Positions 40,801 to 48,880 of a DNA stretch of 60,583 bases are shown in pieces (the stretch's first letter is position 1; each line of letters opens with the position of its first letter). The stretch is from a virus. Both the position numbers and the translations under genes were made by a program. The stretch spans positions 1 through 60,583 of the IMG/VR virus record IMGVR_UViG_3300030451_001154. One strand, given 5' to 3'. A model generated the notes under the pieces. The model did no database searches and was not told where the DNA came from. It worked only from the letters and a program-made list of their open reading frames with translations.

Positions 40801-41502
40801 GCAAAAAAGAACTTAATGAACATGGAACAGAGTATTAAACATTTAGAAGAGGTGAGAGATGCAGCAGTTGATAGAGTTCAAGAGGCAAATAGAAGAATAG
40901 AAGAATTTGATGCAAATAACGATAAGACAAAAATATTAAATGATTTAAAAAGTAAGTTACCAGATGACTTAAAAGACTCCTTAGATGTGATAGTTCGACA
41001 TCAAGAAGGAATAGAAAAACTTAATGAAAACCCAGCTTTTTCTAACTCTAAACAAGCAACAGAATTAATGGTTCATCAAATAATTAATCAAGCAAGGAAG
41101 TTAGGATACGATAGAGTTATTTTTCCTAATGTTGAATCTTATCTTAAAGCAGGAAGAACAAATGAAGCGATTAAAAGAAAAGCGTATGGAGATCCAGTCA
41201 ATAAAGTTCCTTATAACTTTGCAATAGGTTCAAATGTTACAGATGCTTTAAAAAAGTATGGTTCTTCATATACTACTCAACCCACCTATAAGGCGTTTAA
41301 AAAAGGAATGGTCACTCAAGCAAATCAACCAGTGCCTCCTGCCGAAGTTAACTTTGGTCAACAATCTAGACAAAATCCAGTAGAAGATGATATGTTTAGG
41401 ATAATTGATTTAAACGATAAAGAGGCGGCTAAGAAATCTACTTTAAAAATACCAAGAATGGCAAAAGGTGGTATACTAAATAGATTCAGAAAGGCAAGTT
41501 AA
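37843..41502 (+). CDS. Large polyvalent-type virion protein with ART-like motifs
   Basis: 1219 aa. Near residues 410-445 GYMAHARAVG and LVVNEIQSNQAG resemble the R..H.R / EIQSD blocks of phage large polyvalent proteins. Near 1075-1100 HQIINQARKLGYDRVIFPNVESY resembles their second block (ALRxAxxxGYDRI). These blocks belong to an ADP-ribosyltransferase-like fold (recalled). Coiled-coil regions lie between. It ends MAKGGILNRFRKAS. Possibly packaged and injected to modify host proteins; this is inference from weak motifs. Confidence 0.5.
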   Translation: MAQKVQTLDETLLDLKRIGKGLLVGETADILGLPADLIGLYYDVRYGETPQGIQSLIDTIGSEALAKKFMGEDFPEFGMNLESAGRVMAPGALLTKAIASARIAARLKDTLPPSGGIGDLATETVGVGRVDDVPRTLAENLAMTRADDTGGPKKIGNQSVTGEDEFFKDKVDVEARLNVDGTIFSNLINEIAKDGLGIDFTKPKKASEIKEYIETLPKSIFKSRLNAEALESGLFRYLENNPDEVFKSKDDLLDVASLFKPTINVTVGTLKKKQQIQNDLQNLVNERNQLDPSDPRVPVLNDQIKLVEYEKDLYDRRNLMSNESAQRIPVGLGGGQSGNQKALVEEDTVHFIFHGDKADAQLMGKVIESDPNLMTKTDKDFARVEEYFKSVGNTTALRELTNFKRHGFGFPGYMAHARAVGVKSPNPNDPMKPFNDLVVNEIQSNQAGVKEISLARDNKKLKESIKKLEQKMRDGTISAKDQRTLDLLKRKMNKPVYGDMMTNEKRADAFQIIKEDQKLKTGFFDYSKNRAVITDAATKEFNALQQAETNLDNVGKTMGPFKEAIFKTDSELNEARTVLTDYRRVKNRVKEDLLEYNSVMDVDYEMPKILASLMNLIEGRKAQEGVPHFSINEFSKILDYKGNNLDDFARNFRKISKERYGLEGDLDPLIDVIGGGRPDKTQQRIENHYRDKDFGLGMEKKENIRDYDIIDPDMTIDHYEDLTKGYNQGKITQEDFEKFTTSPGTTYTDMPTYGDYVAVKKAVYGDNAFTNKELADRTLSYILNDKERKLELNYLKAQVYNKFINHPKIAQDLESDNILEIATRLEDLRKRQPDFTQLTDSQKLEFEKIQQDFQTDFDINPSELFLKRGKGDPGSILQEISKEVMEQWMSGRGNQKPRIYSIQGRTKYIAKKNELSTYLPRIEKPRRILGKFTKIGVGRPVAKFNRDEYLDAFDKASDTDSLAVYLTTNIANNELKNAMFPLNAMIAKKNLMNMEQSIKHLEEVRDAAVDRVQEANRRIEEFDANNDKTKILNDLKSKLPDDLKDSLDVIVRHQEGIEKLNENPAFSNSKQATELMVHQIINQARKLGYDRVIFPNVESYLKAGRTNEAIKRKAYGDPVNKVPYNFAIGSNVTDALKKYGSSYTTQPTYKAFKKGMVTQANQPVPPAEVNFGQQSRQNPVEDDMFRIIDLNDKEAAKKSTLKIPRMAKGGILNRFRKAS

Positions 41503-41504
41503 AA

Positions 41505-43889
41505 ATGGCAACAAAAGAAGAGAGATCAAGAGATATAGCTGGGATGGTTGAAAAAAGTATAGGAGCAGGTGGCTCTGCTATACTACAACCAGAGGCAGAT
41601 AGTCTACAAATAGAGGTTGACGAAACTGAAGTATTACCAGAGGGCATTGAAGTTGATACTGGTGAACAAGTCGAGGTTGTAGCCGAGGCTTATAATCATG
41701 ATGCTAATTTAGCTGAGGTTTTGGAAGATGGTGTGTTGGGTGCTCTTGCCTCTGACTTACAAGCAAAAGTTAAAGAAGATTTAGAATCAAGAGGTGATTG
41801 GGAAGAAGCGATTGCAAAAGGATTAAATTTACTTGGCATAAACTATGAGGACAGAAGCGATCCGTTTCTCGGTGCAAGTGGTGTAACACATCCACTATTA
41901 TCAGAAGCTACAACACAATTTCAATCACAAGCTTATAAAGAAATGTTACCAGCTGGCGGCCCAATAAAAACTCAAATACTTGGCGTACCAACAAAAGAAA
42001 CAGAAGATCAAGCTCAAAGAATTAAAGATTACATGAATTATCAAATCATGGAAGTCATGGAAGAGTATGATCCAGATACAGATCAAATGTTATTTTATTT
42101 GCCTTTAACTGGTTCTACTTTTAAAAAAGTTTACTTTGATCCGACTAAACAAAGAGCCGTATCAAAGTTTGTTCCAGCCGAAGATTTAGTTGTCCCTTAT
42201 TCTGCTTCAGATTTAATGACGGCAGAGAGGGTTACGCATGTTGTTAAAATGACGTATAATGATATCCGTAAACTACAAGTGGCGGGAGTATATAGAGATG
42301 TGGAGTTATCTGCTTCAGATTCTGGAGAGGATGAAGGAAGTATCCAAGGAACTACTGATGAGTTGCAAGGACTCCATCCAGGTTATTCTGATGATGTATA
42401 TACTATTTTGGAAGTCCATGTGGATCTCGACCTCGAAGGCTTTGAAGACCCTAATGGAATTATGTTACCGTATATCGTCACAATCGATCAAAATTCTAAC
42501 GAAGTTTTATCGGTGGTTAGGAACTATAGGGAGCAAGATCAACTAAGACGTAAGAGACAATACTTTGTACATTTCAAGTTTTTACCGGGTTTTGGATTTT
42601 ATGGCTTTGGTCTTTTACACACAATCGGTGGATTGTCTAGGGCAGCCACCTCAATTTTAAGGCAGTTAATAGATGCAGGTACTTTATCAAATCTTCCAGC
42701 TGGATTCAAAGCTAGGGGTGTTCGTATTCGTAATGATGACGAGCCTCTTAATCCTGGTGAGTTCAGAGACATCGATGTCCCAGGTGGGGATCTCAAAAAT
42801 TCAATCATCCCATTGCCATACAAGGAACCATCAGCCACACTAGCACAGTTATTAGGTGTTGTTGTTGATTCTGGCAGACGTTTTGCTCAAGTTGCAGACG
42901 CAAAAATTAGTGATGTAAACTCACAAGCACCAGTAGGAACGACTGTTGCGTTGATTGAGCAAGGTTCAAAGATTATTTCAAGCATACATAAGCGTTTACA
43001 TTATGGACAAAAACAAGAATTTAGAATGTTAGCAGAGATTTTTGCAGAAAATCCAGTTCCATATCCTTATTTTGTAGGTAATGTAGCACCACAAATCATG
43101 GCACAAGACTTTGATGGTCGTGTTGATATACTTCCAGTCAGTGATCCTAACATTTTTTCTATGGCACAACGCTTATCTTTAGCACAAACACAGTTACAAT
43201 TAGCTCAAGCCGCTCCACAAATGCACAATCAGTACGAAGCGTACCGAAGAATGTACGATGCACTTGATGTTAAAAACATAGATGGCATATTACCGCCACC
43301 TCAACCACCTGCACCAGTGGATCCAGCAACAGAAAACGCAAATTCTATCAAAGGAATGTCTTTACAAGCGTTTCCACAACAAGATCATGAGGCACATTTG
43401 ATGGCACATGCTACATTTTTGTCTAATTTAGCGTCTCAAGCCAATCCTCAAGGCTACGCACTGCTACAAGCTCATGTTCAAGAGCATGTTGGGATGTTAG
43501 CAAGAGATCAAGTGACCAAATTTTTCCAAACTATGATACAAGAGGCTGTAGAAAGAGGCGAACAAGTACCTCAAATTGCACCAGAAGCCATTGAAGCGGC
43601 TATTTCACAACAAATTGGCGAAATATTGAAAGAAGTTATGCCAGTTATAGAGCCTGCACAGAAACCAGACCCACTTGTAGCGATTAGAGAGAAAGAATTA
43701 GAGAACGATACGGCTGAGATACAAAGAAAATCTCTAAATGACATGATGAACTTCCAAATTGACCAAGCAAAACTAAGACAAGCGTTTGATATAGCACAAC
43801 AAAGGACAAAAACTCAAGAGCAGATAGCAGATGATCGTAATGACGTTAATATCTACCGTATAAACACTCAAGCTGCAGTGAGGAAATAA
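41505..43889 (+). CDS. Portal protein
   Basis: 794 aa. DRSDPFLGASGVTHPLLSEA, QFQSQAYKEMLPAGGPIKTQ, FYLPLTGSTFKKVYFDP, AEDLVVPYSASDLMTAERVTH and GRRFAQVADAKISDVNSQAP are the conserved blocks of large marine podovirus portals. The C-terminal third is Gln/Ala-rich helix, like a barrel or crown. It forms the dodecameric DNA gate at the capsid vertex. It sits between terminase and scaffold/capsid genes as usual. Confidence 0.9.
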   Translation: MATKEERSRDIAGMVEKSIGAGGSAILQPEADSLQIEVDETEVLPEGIEVDTGEQVEVVAEAYNHDANLAEVLEDGVLGALASDLQAKVKEDLESRGDWEEAIAKGLNLLGINYEDRSDPFLGASGVTHPLLSEATTQFQSQAYKEMLPAGGPIKTQILGVPTKETEDQAQRIKDYMNYQIMEVMEEYDPDTDQMLFYLPLTGSTFKKVYFDPTKQRAVSKFVPAEDLVVPYSASDLMTAERVTHVVKMTYNDIRKLQVAGVYRDVELSASDSGEDEGSIQGTTDELQGLHPGYSDDVYTILEVHVDLDLEGFEDPNGIMLPYIVTIDQNSNEVLSVVRNYREQDQLRRKRQYFVHFKFLPGFGFYGFGLLHTIGGLSRAATSILRQLIDAGTLSNLPAGFKARGVRIRNDDEPLNPGEFRDIDVPGGDLKNSIIPLPYKEPSATLAQLLGVVVDSGRRFAQVADAKISDVNSQAPVGTTVALIEQGSKIISSIHKRLHYGQKQEFRMLAEIFAENPVPYPYFVGNVAPQIMAQDFDGRVDILPVSDPNIFSMAQRLSLAQTQLQLAQAAPQMHNQYEAYRRMYDALDVKNIDGILPPPQPPAPVDPATENANSIKGMSLQAFPQQDHEAHLMAHATFLSNLASQANPQGYALLQAHVQEHVGMLARDQVTKFFQTMIQEAVERGEQVPQIAPEAIEAAISQQIGEILKEVMPVIEPAQKPDPLVAIREKELENDTAEIQRKSLNDMMNFQIDQAKLRQAFDIAQQRTKTQEQIADDRNDVNIYRINTQAAVRK

Positions 43890-44371
43890 TGGATCCCGCA
43901 TCAATCGGACTAGCCATAACGGCAGCTTCAAAAGCTTTCGGAGCCATCAAAAAAGGTTTCCAAATGGGACGTGAAATTGAGGCTATGGGAGGAGATTTAA
44001 GTCGTTGGATGTCTGCCATGAGTGATGTGGACAATGCAGAAAAGACAACAAAGAACCCTTCGGCACTTCAAAAGTTATTTAAAGGTAAAGAATTAGAGGC
44101 ATCGGCAATAGAAGCCTTTACTGCAAAGAAAAAACTAGAAGCACAACGTCAAGAGCTTAAATCTTTTATAAATTTTCACTATGGAGCTAATTCTTGGAAT
44201 GAAATTTTAAGAATGGAAGCTGAGATCAGAAAAAAACGTCAACAAGATATTTACGATAGACAACAGTTGATCAGAAAAATTTGGGAATACATTGGGTGGT
44301 TTGTTTTATTCTGCACAGTTGTAGGTTTTATTGTTTTTCTTGCATGGCTCTATAAAGAAAGCAGAAAATGA
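43889..44371 (+). CDS. Single-pass membrane protein after portal
   Basis: 160 aa, TAATG coupling to the portal gene. Residues 5-30 are Ala-rich helix, 75-130 a charged coiled coil (AFTAKKKLEAQRQELKSF), and 134-153 a transmembrane helix (WFVLFCTVVGFIVFLAWLY) followed by KESRK. It resembles small late membrane proteins near holin genes, perhaps spanin-like. Function unproven. Confidence 0.65.
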   Translation: MDPASIGLAITAASKAFGAIKKGFQMGREIEAMGGDLSRWMSAMSDVDNAEKTTKNPSALQKLFKGKELEASAIEAFTAKKKLEAQRQELKSFINFHYGANSWNEILRMEAEIRKKRQQDIYDRQQLIRKIWEYIGWFVLFCTVVGFIVFLAWLYKESRK

Positions 44372-44817
44372 AAACTCTAATCTATGATAATTTATTATCT
44401 GAAGATGAATGTAACAATACAATAAATTTTTATAAGAACAACGAAGATAAGGCTGTAAAATTTAGAGATGTTTATACTTTAAATTTAAAAAATTGTGTAA
44501 ATTTTTTATCTGATAAATTAACAAAAGTTTCAAAAGAGTTTAATGCAGAGATTGATTGGATGCAAATAGTGAAGTGGCCCATAGGTTCTTATCAAGATCT
44601 TCACTTTGATAATGCAAGTGAAAAAACAATTTTATCTTCTATAACTTACTTGAACGATAACTTTAAAGGTGGACAAACTTACTTTGAAGAGGATACAATG
44701 TTCAAACCAAAGAAAGGTAGAGGATTATTTTTTGATGGTAAATATTATAAACACGGTGTAACTAAAGTTGAAGATGAAATCAGATACGTTATAGCCACAT
44801 GGTACAAGGGAGTTTAA
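44368..44817 (+). CDS. 2OG-Fe(II) oxygenase, prolyl-4-hydroxylase type
   Basis: 149 aa, compact. LHFDNASEKTILSSITYLND (His79, Asp81), FKGGQTYFEED, KKGRGLFFDGKYYKHGVTKV (His129) and Arg139 (IRYVIATW) are a full P4H-type site. ATGA overlap with the membrane gene. A second oxygenase lies 0.6 kb downstream, so these genes are scattered through the late operon as well as clustered at 2.4-6.4 kb. Confidence 0.9.
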   Translation: MKTLIYDNLLSEDECNNTINFYKNNEDKAVKFRDVYTLNLKNCVNFLSDKLTKVSKEFNAEIDWMQIVKWPIGSYQDLHFDNASEKTILSSITYLNDNFKGGQTYFEEDTMFKPKKGRGLFFDGKYYKHGVTKVEDEIRYVIATWYKGV

Positions 44818-44818
44818 T

Positions 44819-44944
44819 ATGGACGGAAGTATGATACTTGATGCTTGGAATAATCTAGGATGGATAGATGGTATTCTATTTACTTTTTGGTTATTTATCC
44901 TATATTATGGTAAATGTTGGATAGATGAAAGGTTTAAAAAATGA
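44819..44944 (+). CDS. Tiny transmembrane protein (41 aa)
   Basis: MDGSMILDAWNNLGWIDGIL is followed by FTFWLFILYYGKCWIDERF: one transmembrane helix with a positively charged end. It starts just after the oxygenase stop and overlaps the next small gene by ATGA. It may be an antiholin or holin accessory, judged only from its place before the holin. Confidence 0.5.
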   Translation: MDGSMILDAWNNLGWIDGILFTFWLFILYYGKCWIDERFKK

Positions 44945-45036
44945 TAAGATGGTTATTAAATGTATTTAGAGGTAAGCATGGAGATTTGTCAAAGCACAGA
45001 CTTCACACAACTAAGTACGAAGACTTATGTATGTAG
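44941..45036 (+). CDS. Tiny basic protein (31 aa)
   Basis: MIRWLLNVFRGKHGDLSKHR then LHTTKYEDLCM. It overlaps the 41 aa gene by ATGA and ends 6 nt before the holin. Too short for family assignment; real mainly because of the tight coupling. Confidence 0.4.
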   Translation: MIRWLLNVFRGKHGDLSKHRLHTTKYEDLCM

Positions 45037-45042
45037 GATAGG

Positions 45043-45432
45043 ATGTTACAGTTTTTAGGACCGATAGCTAATTTAGCTGGCACATGGTTACAAAACAAAG
45101 TAGAGAAAACAAAAGCAGATGGTCAAGCCAAAGTTGCTGAAGCCAAAGCTCGTGCAACAGTTGCAAAGAAAGTTGCGGCTGGTGAAGTTGAGTGGGAAGG
45201 CAAAATGGCAGAGGCTACAGATAATAGCTGGAAAGATGAATTTGCTTTAGTTGTTCTTTTGACTCCCGCGATTTTGGTCTTCATTCCTGGTATGAGAGAA
45301 CATGTACACAAAGGCTTTGAAGTATTGTCTACTCTACCAGATTGGTATCAGTATTTATTATTTATTGCTATATCAGCCTCTTTTGGAATAAAAGGTGTAG
45401 GTCAAGCAGCTAAAATGCTAAGAAAAAAATAG
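45043..45432 (+). CDS. Holin, GTA_holin_3TM type
   Basis: 129 aa. LGPIANLAGTWLQNKVEKTK, an Ala-rich helix (AEAKARATVAKKVAAGEVEW), NSWKDEFALVVLLTPAILVF (transmembrane near 66-83) and PDWYQYLLFIAISASFGIKG (102-118) match the holin family first seen in gene-transfer agents. It would open the inner membrane for the M15 endolysin at 17047, 28 kb away. Confidence 0.8.
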   Translation: MLQFLGPIANLAGTWLQNKVEKTKADGQAKVAEAKARATVAKKVAAGEVEWEGKMAEATDNSWKDEFALVVLLTPAILVFIPGMREHVHKGFEVLSTLPDWYQYLLFIAISASFGIKGVGQAAKMLRKK

Positions 45433-45953
45433 TGTTTAACACATTAATCATAGAAAATTTTTTTGATAATTTTGCACTATTAGAACCAGAGTTTAAAAAA
45501 ATACCTTTGTATAGTTTAGAAAACTTTCCAGAAACACAACCAAATAATATTAACTGGTGTGGTTATAGAAGTGAAAGACTAGAACAAACTAATCCTTTTT
45601 TATGGCAGTTAGTTAATAAAGAATTAAAAGATAAATGTGATAATCAAAGATTATTAAGTTGTAGATATAACATGGTATCAGCTCTACATCTAAGACTAGA
45701 AGACGATGAATCAAGAGATTTTGTACATACTGATCCTTTTGATTTAACTATGATTATTTATTTGTCAAAGACAAACTTAAACTCTGGAACGAGTATCTAT
45801 GATCAAAACCATCAAGAAACACAAAGTGTCAAATTTGTACAAAACACAGCAATACTTTTTGACGGTAGACAAAATCATAGGTCGAGTTTAAACTATGGTA
45901 AAGACATAGATGACGGAAGACTGACGTTAAATTGTTTTATTAATTTTCTGTGA
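45432..45953 (+). CDS. 2OG-Fe(II) oxygenase
   Basis: 173 aa from the GTG that shares a base with the holin stop. FVHTDPFDLTMIIYLSK (His99, Asp101), NSGTSIYD, NTAILFDGRQNHRSSLNYG (His149) and Arg163 (DGRLTLNCFI) form a complete oxygenase core. The substrate is unknown. Confidence 0.8.
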   Translation: MFNTLIIENFFDNFALLEPEFKKIPLYSLENFPETQPNNINWCGYRSERLEQTNPFLWQLVNKELKDKCDNQRLLSCRYNMVSALHLRLEDDESRDFVHTDPFDLTMIIYLSKTNLNSGTSIYDQNHQETQSVKFVQNTAILFDGRQNHRSSLNYGKDIDDGRLTLNCFINFL

Positions 45954-45960
45954 GGTTATA

Positions 45961-46248
45961 ATGGCTAGAAAGGATCCAAAAGTTGGTACTGGTAAAAAAC
46001 CTAAAGGTTCGGGTAGAAGATTATATACGGATGAGAACCCTAAAGACACGGTTGGAATTAAATTTGCTACGGAGGCGGATGCCAGAGCAACTGTTGCCAA
46101 GGTTAAGAGAGTCAATAAACCTTTTGCGAGAAAGATACAAATACTTACAGTCGGTGAGCAAAGAGCAAAAGTAATGGGTAAAACAAAAGTGGCAAGTATT
46201 TTTAAAAAAGGAAAAGAAGCAATAAGGAGATCACATGGCAAGAATTAG
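45961..46248 (+). CDS. Conserved small basic marine-phage protein
   Basis: 95 aa. GTGKKPKGSGRRLYTDENPK, then IKFATEADARATVAKVKRV and KIQILTVGEQRAKVMGK form a very conserved block that I recall from many ocean phage genomes. Function is unknown. The strong basic charge suggests DNA or capsid interior. It overlaps the next gene by 14 nt. Confidence 0.7.
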   Translation: MARKDPKVGTGKKPKGSGRRLYTDENPKDTVGIKFATEADARATVAKVKRVNKPFARKIQILTVGEQRAKVMGKTKVASIFKKGKEAIRRSHGKN

Positions 46249-47098
46249 ACAGTTTGCAAAAGATATGGGTTTATCGTATAATGAAGCGAAGAATTTAGTT
46301 AACAAAGGAAGACGTTTGAAAGATGGCGGTTCCTCAACATTGGAGAAGTTTATGCCAGTTAAAGCACAAAAGGGTAAAGTGACTAGAATTAATAAAGATA
46401 AGACCATGCAGGCAAAATCTGGTCAGTTTAAAAACATTGTGAAAGATTCTGTTTCTGGAAAAATTACTCCAGAAGAAGCTCAGAAAATGATAAGAAAATT
46501 AGTCATATCCAAACAAAGTGGTGGTGGTTTTGATGATGAGTTTAAAGCACTACAAGCTCTAAACAAAGAGTTTGAAAAGGCAAGACAAAAGCCAGAAGCA
46601 CAAAAACGTAAAGAAAGTTTACAAAAAGAAATTAAAAAAACAAAAGATAAGAGTACAAAATCTTTACTTAATAGAGAATTAAAAGCTGGTGGTAAAAAAG
46701 GAATTAACCGTAATTTGTTAAGAGATAAATTTTTAACAGACGCAGAGTTAAAGAAAAAGTATCCAGAAAGATATAAACCAGTACAACCATCTGGAAGAAC
46801 TTATCCTTACCCAGGAGACAAGAATCCTGGAAAACCAACACAAAAACCTACCATGACAAGAGAAGAACAAATAGAGGCGGTTAAACCTAGAATGGGTGCA
46901 GGCACATCAAAAATGAGAAAATCTATGCCTAGAGGTGACATAACCAAGAAAATGAAAAAGGGTGGTGCAGCTTTTCCAGATTTAAGTGGTGATGGTAAAG
47001 TAACTCAAAAAGATATTCTAATTGGTAGAGGCGTAATTAAAAAGTCTCGTGGTGGTGGTATCGCTGTTCAAGGAACTGGTTTTAAAGGAGTCTATTAG
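46235..47098 (+). CDS. Basic virion protein with N-terminal HTH-like motif
   Basis: 287 aa, AAGGAG before the ATG. FAKDMGLSYNEAKNLVNKGR resembles the small helical motif of IF2 N-terminal domains. Low-complexity Lys-rich middle; RAGDUF-free end with SRGGGIAVQGTGFKGVY, like the 69 aa protein at 37239. DLSGDGKVTQKDILIGRG (about 247-264) is an EF-hand/dockerin-like calcium loop, D-x-S-G-D-G-K. Likely structural. Confidence 0.55.
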   Translation: MARIRQFAKDMGLSYNEAKNLVNKGRRLKDGGSSTLEKFMPVKAQKGKVTRINKDKTMQAKSGQFKNIVKDSVSGKITPEEAQKMIRKLVISKQSGGGFDDEFKALQALNKEFEKARQKPEAQKRKESLQKEIKKTKDKSTKSLLNRELKAGGKKGINRNLLRDKFLTDAELKKKYPERYKPVQPSGRTYPYPGDKNPGKPTQKPTMTREEQIEAVKPRMGAGTSKMRKSMPRGDITKKMKKGGAAFPDLSGDGKVTQKDILIGRGVIKKSRGGGIAVQGTGFKGVY

Positions 47099-48270
47099 TG
47101 GCTGATCCAGATGATTTTGATCTAGCGGGTTTTGACGAAGCCTATAACCCAGATGATTTTGCAACAGACACACCAGCTAATGTAGGTGATGGTATGGCAG
47201 AAGAGGGTGATTTTTTAGATTACACTCAAAGAACTACCATACCTGGAACGAACATTACTGGTTTCATAAGTCCTCAAAGTTATATGGAATATAGAGGAGC
47301 TACTCCTACTAATCCTTTTCCAGACTCTATTTTTTCAAGAATATTTGGTGCTGAAAATGTAAGTTATGTTGATCCTCAGACTGGTCGTGGAATGGGTGGA
47401 ATGGATTTAGCGGGTATAAATAACTTACGCTATCGTCAAGCTATGGGATTACCTTCGTTAAAAACAGGTGAAAATTATAAAATGGGAGACTTTTACATTG
47501 GTCAACCAACTATGGAAGGCACTGTAAGAGAGGTTCCAAGAGGTGGTATCATGGATATGATACCTGGTTTAAGTACAATTACTAATATGCTTGGAAGAAA
47601 CAGAGGGTTACCAGAATCTTCAGAAGCTTATAGAAGAGCTGTGGCAGATGCAAATCAAAGAAGTGCAAATGTATCTAATTTTTTTCAACCTTTAACAGAT
47701 TTAATTACTGGAGGCATAGAGTCTTTAAGAGGTGCTTTTACTGCTCCACAGCAAAAAGACCCAGTAACAGACAGACCAATTCCAAGAGGAATAGAGATGG
47801 GTGACATGACTACGGCTAATGCTTTTATACCAGATGCTAGAGTTGTGGTAGATAATTTTGCTTCTCCTGTTTCAAAACTTGATACAACTATTACTGATGA
47901 TGGTGCTAATTTAAATACTGGTATAGCTAATGTTGCTCCAACCATGTCAAATCAAGCAAATATGGCAGTAGCAGATGCTTTACAATTAATACCACAAGGC
48001 ACTTTAGCTGATAGCATAGGCGTAAGAAATCAAGTGGCACAAGCATTAAACCCAGAGTTAAAAGCCTTTATTGATCGTCAACCTTCCATTGAACAGAGAT
48101 TGGCAGAACTACAAAAACAAAGACAAAGAGAACAAAACTTTAGAGAAGACGTTATAAACTCCATACAAAATCGTAACACAGGTATTTTGAATCAAAATTT
48201 TATAAATCGCACATTAAATCCAGTCCCTTTTGATGACAGTGGAACTTTTATAAACTTAGATAATATTTAA
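47098..48270 (+). CDS. Virion protein of unknown function
   Basis: 390 aa from the GTG that overlaps the previous stop (TAGTG). Acidic N terminus (ADPDDFDLAGFDEAYNPDDF), middle with RGGIMDMIPGLSTITNMLGR, and a Gln/Arg-rich helix near residue 345 (RLAELQKQRQREQNFREDVI). No family recognised. Its place between portal and GroES suggests a structural or assembly role. Confidence 0.5.
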   Translation: MADPDDFDLAGFDEAYNPDDFATDTPANVGDGMAEEGDFLDYTQRTTIPGTNITGFISPQSYMEYRGATPTNPFPDSIFSRIFGAENVSYVDPQTGRGMGGMDLAGINNLRYRQAMGLPSLKTGENYKMGDFYIGQPTMEGTVREVPRGGIMDMIPGLSTITNMLGRNRGLPESSEAYRRAVADANQRSANVSNFFQPLTDLITGGIESLRGAFTAPQQKDPVTDRPIPRGIEMGDMTTANAFIPDARVVVDNFASPVSKLDTTITDDGANLNTGIANVAPTMSNQANMAVADALQLIPQGTLADSIGVRNQVAQALNPELKAFIDRQPSIEQRLAELQKQRQREQNFREDVINSIQNRNTGILNQNFINRTLNPVPFDDSGTFINLDNI

Positions 48271-48473
48271 TGAAAGTTACAGATTTTTTATATAATTACA
48301 AAAAAGCCTTGAATACTCGTATTGAAGACATTAGTATCTCTTTAACAAGTGGAAATGCTTCTGATATGGAAGCATATAAGGCAATGGTAGGTGAAATACA
48401 GGGTCTAACCTACGCATTGGAACAGTTAAGTACCCTGCTAGAGAAGGTTGATAATGACGCTAATAGTACCTGA
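48270..48473 (+). CDS. Small helical protein before GroES
   Basis: 67 aa, TAATG coupling. DFLYNYKKALNTRIEDISIS and EAYKAMVGEIQGLTYALEQL form two or three helices; this is a common small phage protein of unknown function. It overlaps the GroES gene by 20 nt, so they are translated together. Confidence 0.65.
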   Translation: MKVTDFLYNYKKALNTRIEDISISLTSGNASDMEAYKAMVGEIQGLTYALEQLSTLLEKVDNDANST

Positions 48474-48879
48474 ATATGTATTAAAGCAAAGACAAGCAAA
48501 AGAAAAAGCAGAAAAAGAAGCAAAAGATAAATCCCTAACAGATAGATTACCCGCACCCACTGGATGGCGTATATTAGTTATGCCTTACATGGGTAAAGAA
48601 AAAACTGAAGGTGGTGTGTATGTTCCAGATCCAGCTAGGGAAAGAGAAGCAAGAGCAACAGTTGTAGCTTATGTTGTAAAAGTTGGGCCTCTTGCATATA
48701 AAGATTTAGACAAATTTGGAGAAGGGGGACCTTGGTGTAAAGAAGGCGACTGGGTATGTATTGGTCGTTACGCTGGGTCAAGATTCCAAATAGAGGGTGG
48801 AGAGGTGCGTATTATCAATGACGATGAAGTCATTGCAACCATTGTCGATCCCGACGACATCAAAACATACGGAGTATAG
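48454..48879 (+). CDS. groES: Phage co-chaperonin GroES
   Basis: 141 aa from the ATG at 48454 (MTLIVPEYVLKQRQ). LPAPTGWRILVMPYMGKEKT, GGVYVPD, ATVVAYVVKVGPLAY, CKEGDWVCIGRYAG and EVRIINDDEVIATIVDP follow the Cpn10 fold, with a longer charged N-terminal helix. It probably replaces host GroES to fold the capsid protein encoded 2 kb downstream, as T4 gp31 does. No GroEL is present in the window. Confidence 0.85.
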   Translation: MTLIVPEYVLKQRQAKEKAEKEAKDKSLTDRLPAPTGWRILVMPYMGKEKTEGGVYVPDPAREREARATVVAYVVKVGPLAYKDLDKFGEGGPWCKEGDWVCIGRYAGSRFQIEGGEVRIINDDEVIATIVDPDDIKTYGV

Positions 48880-48880
48880 T

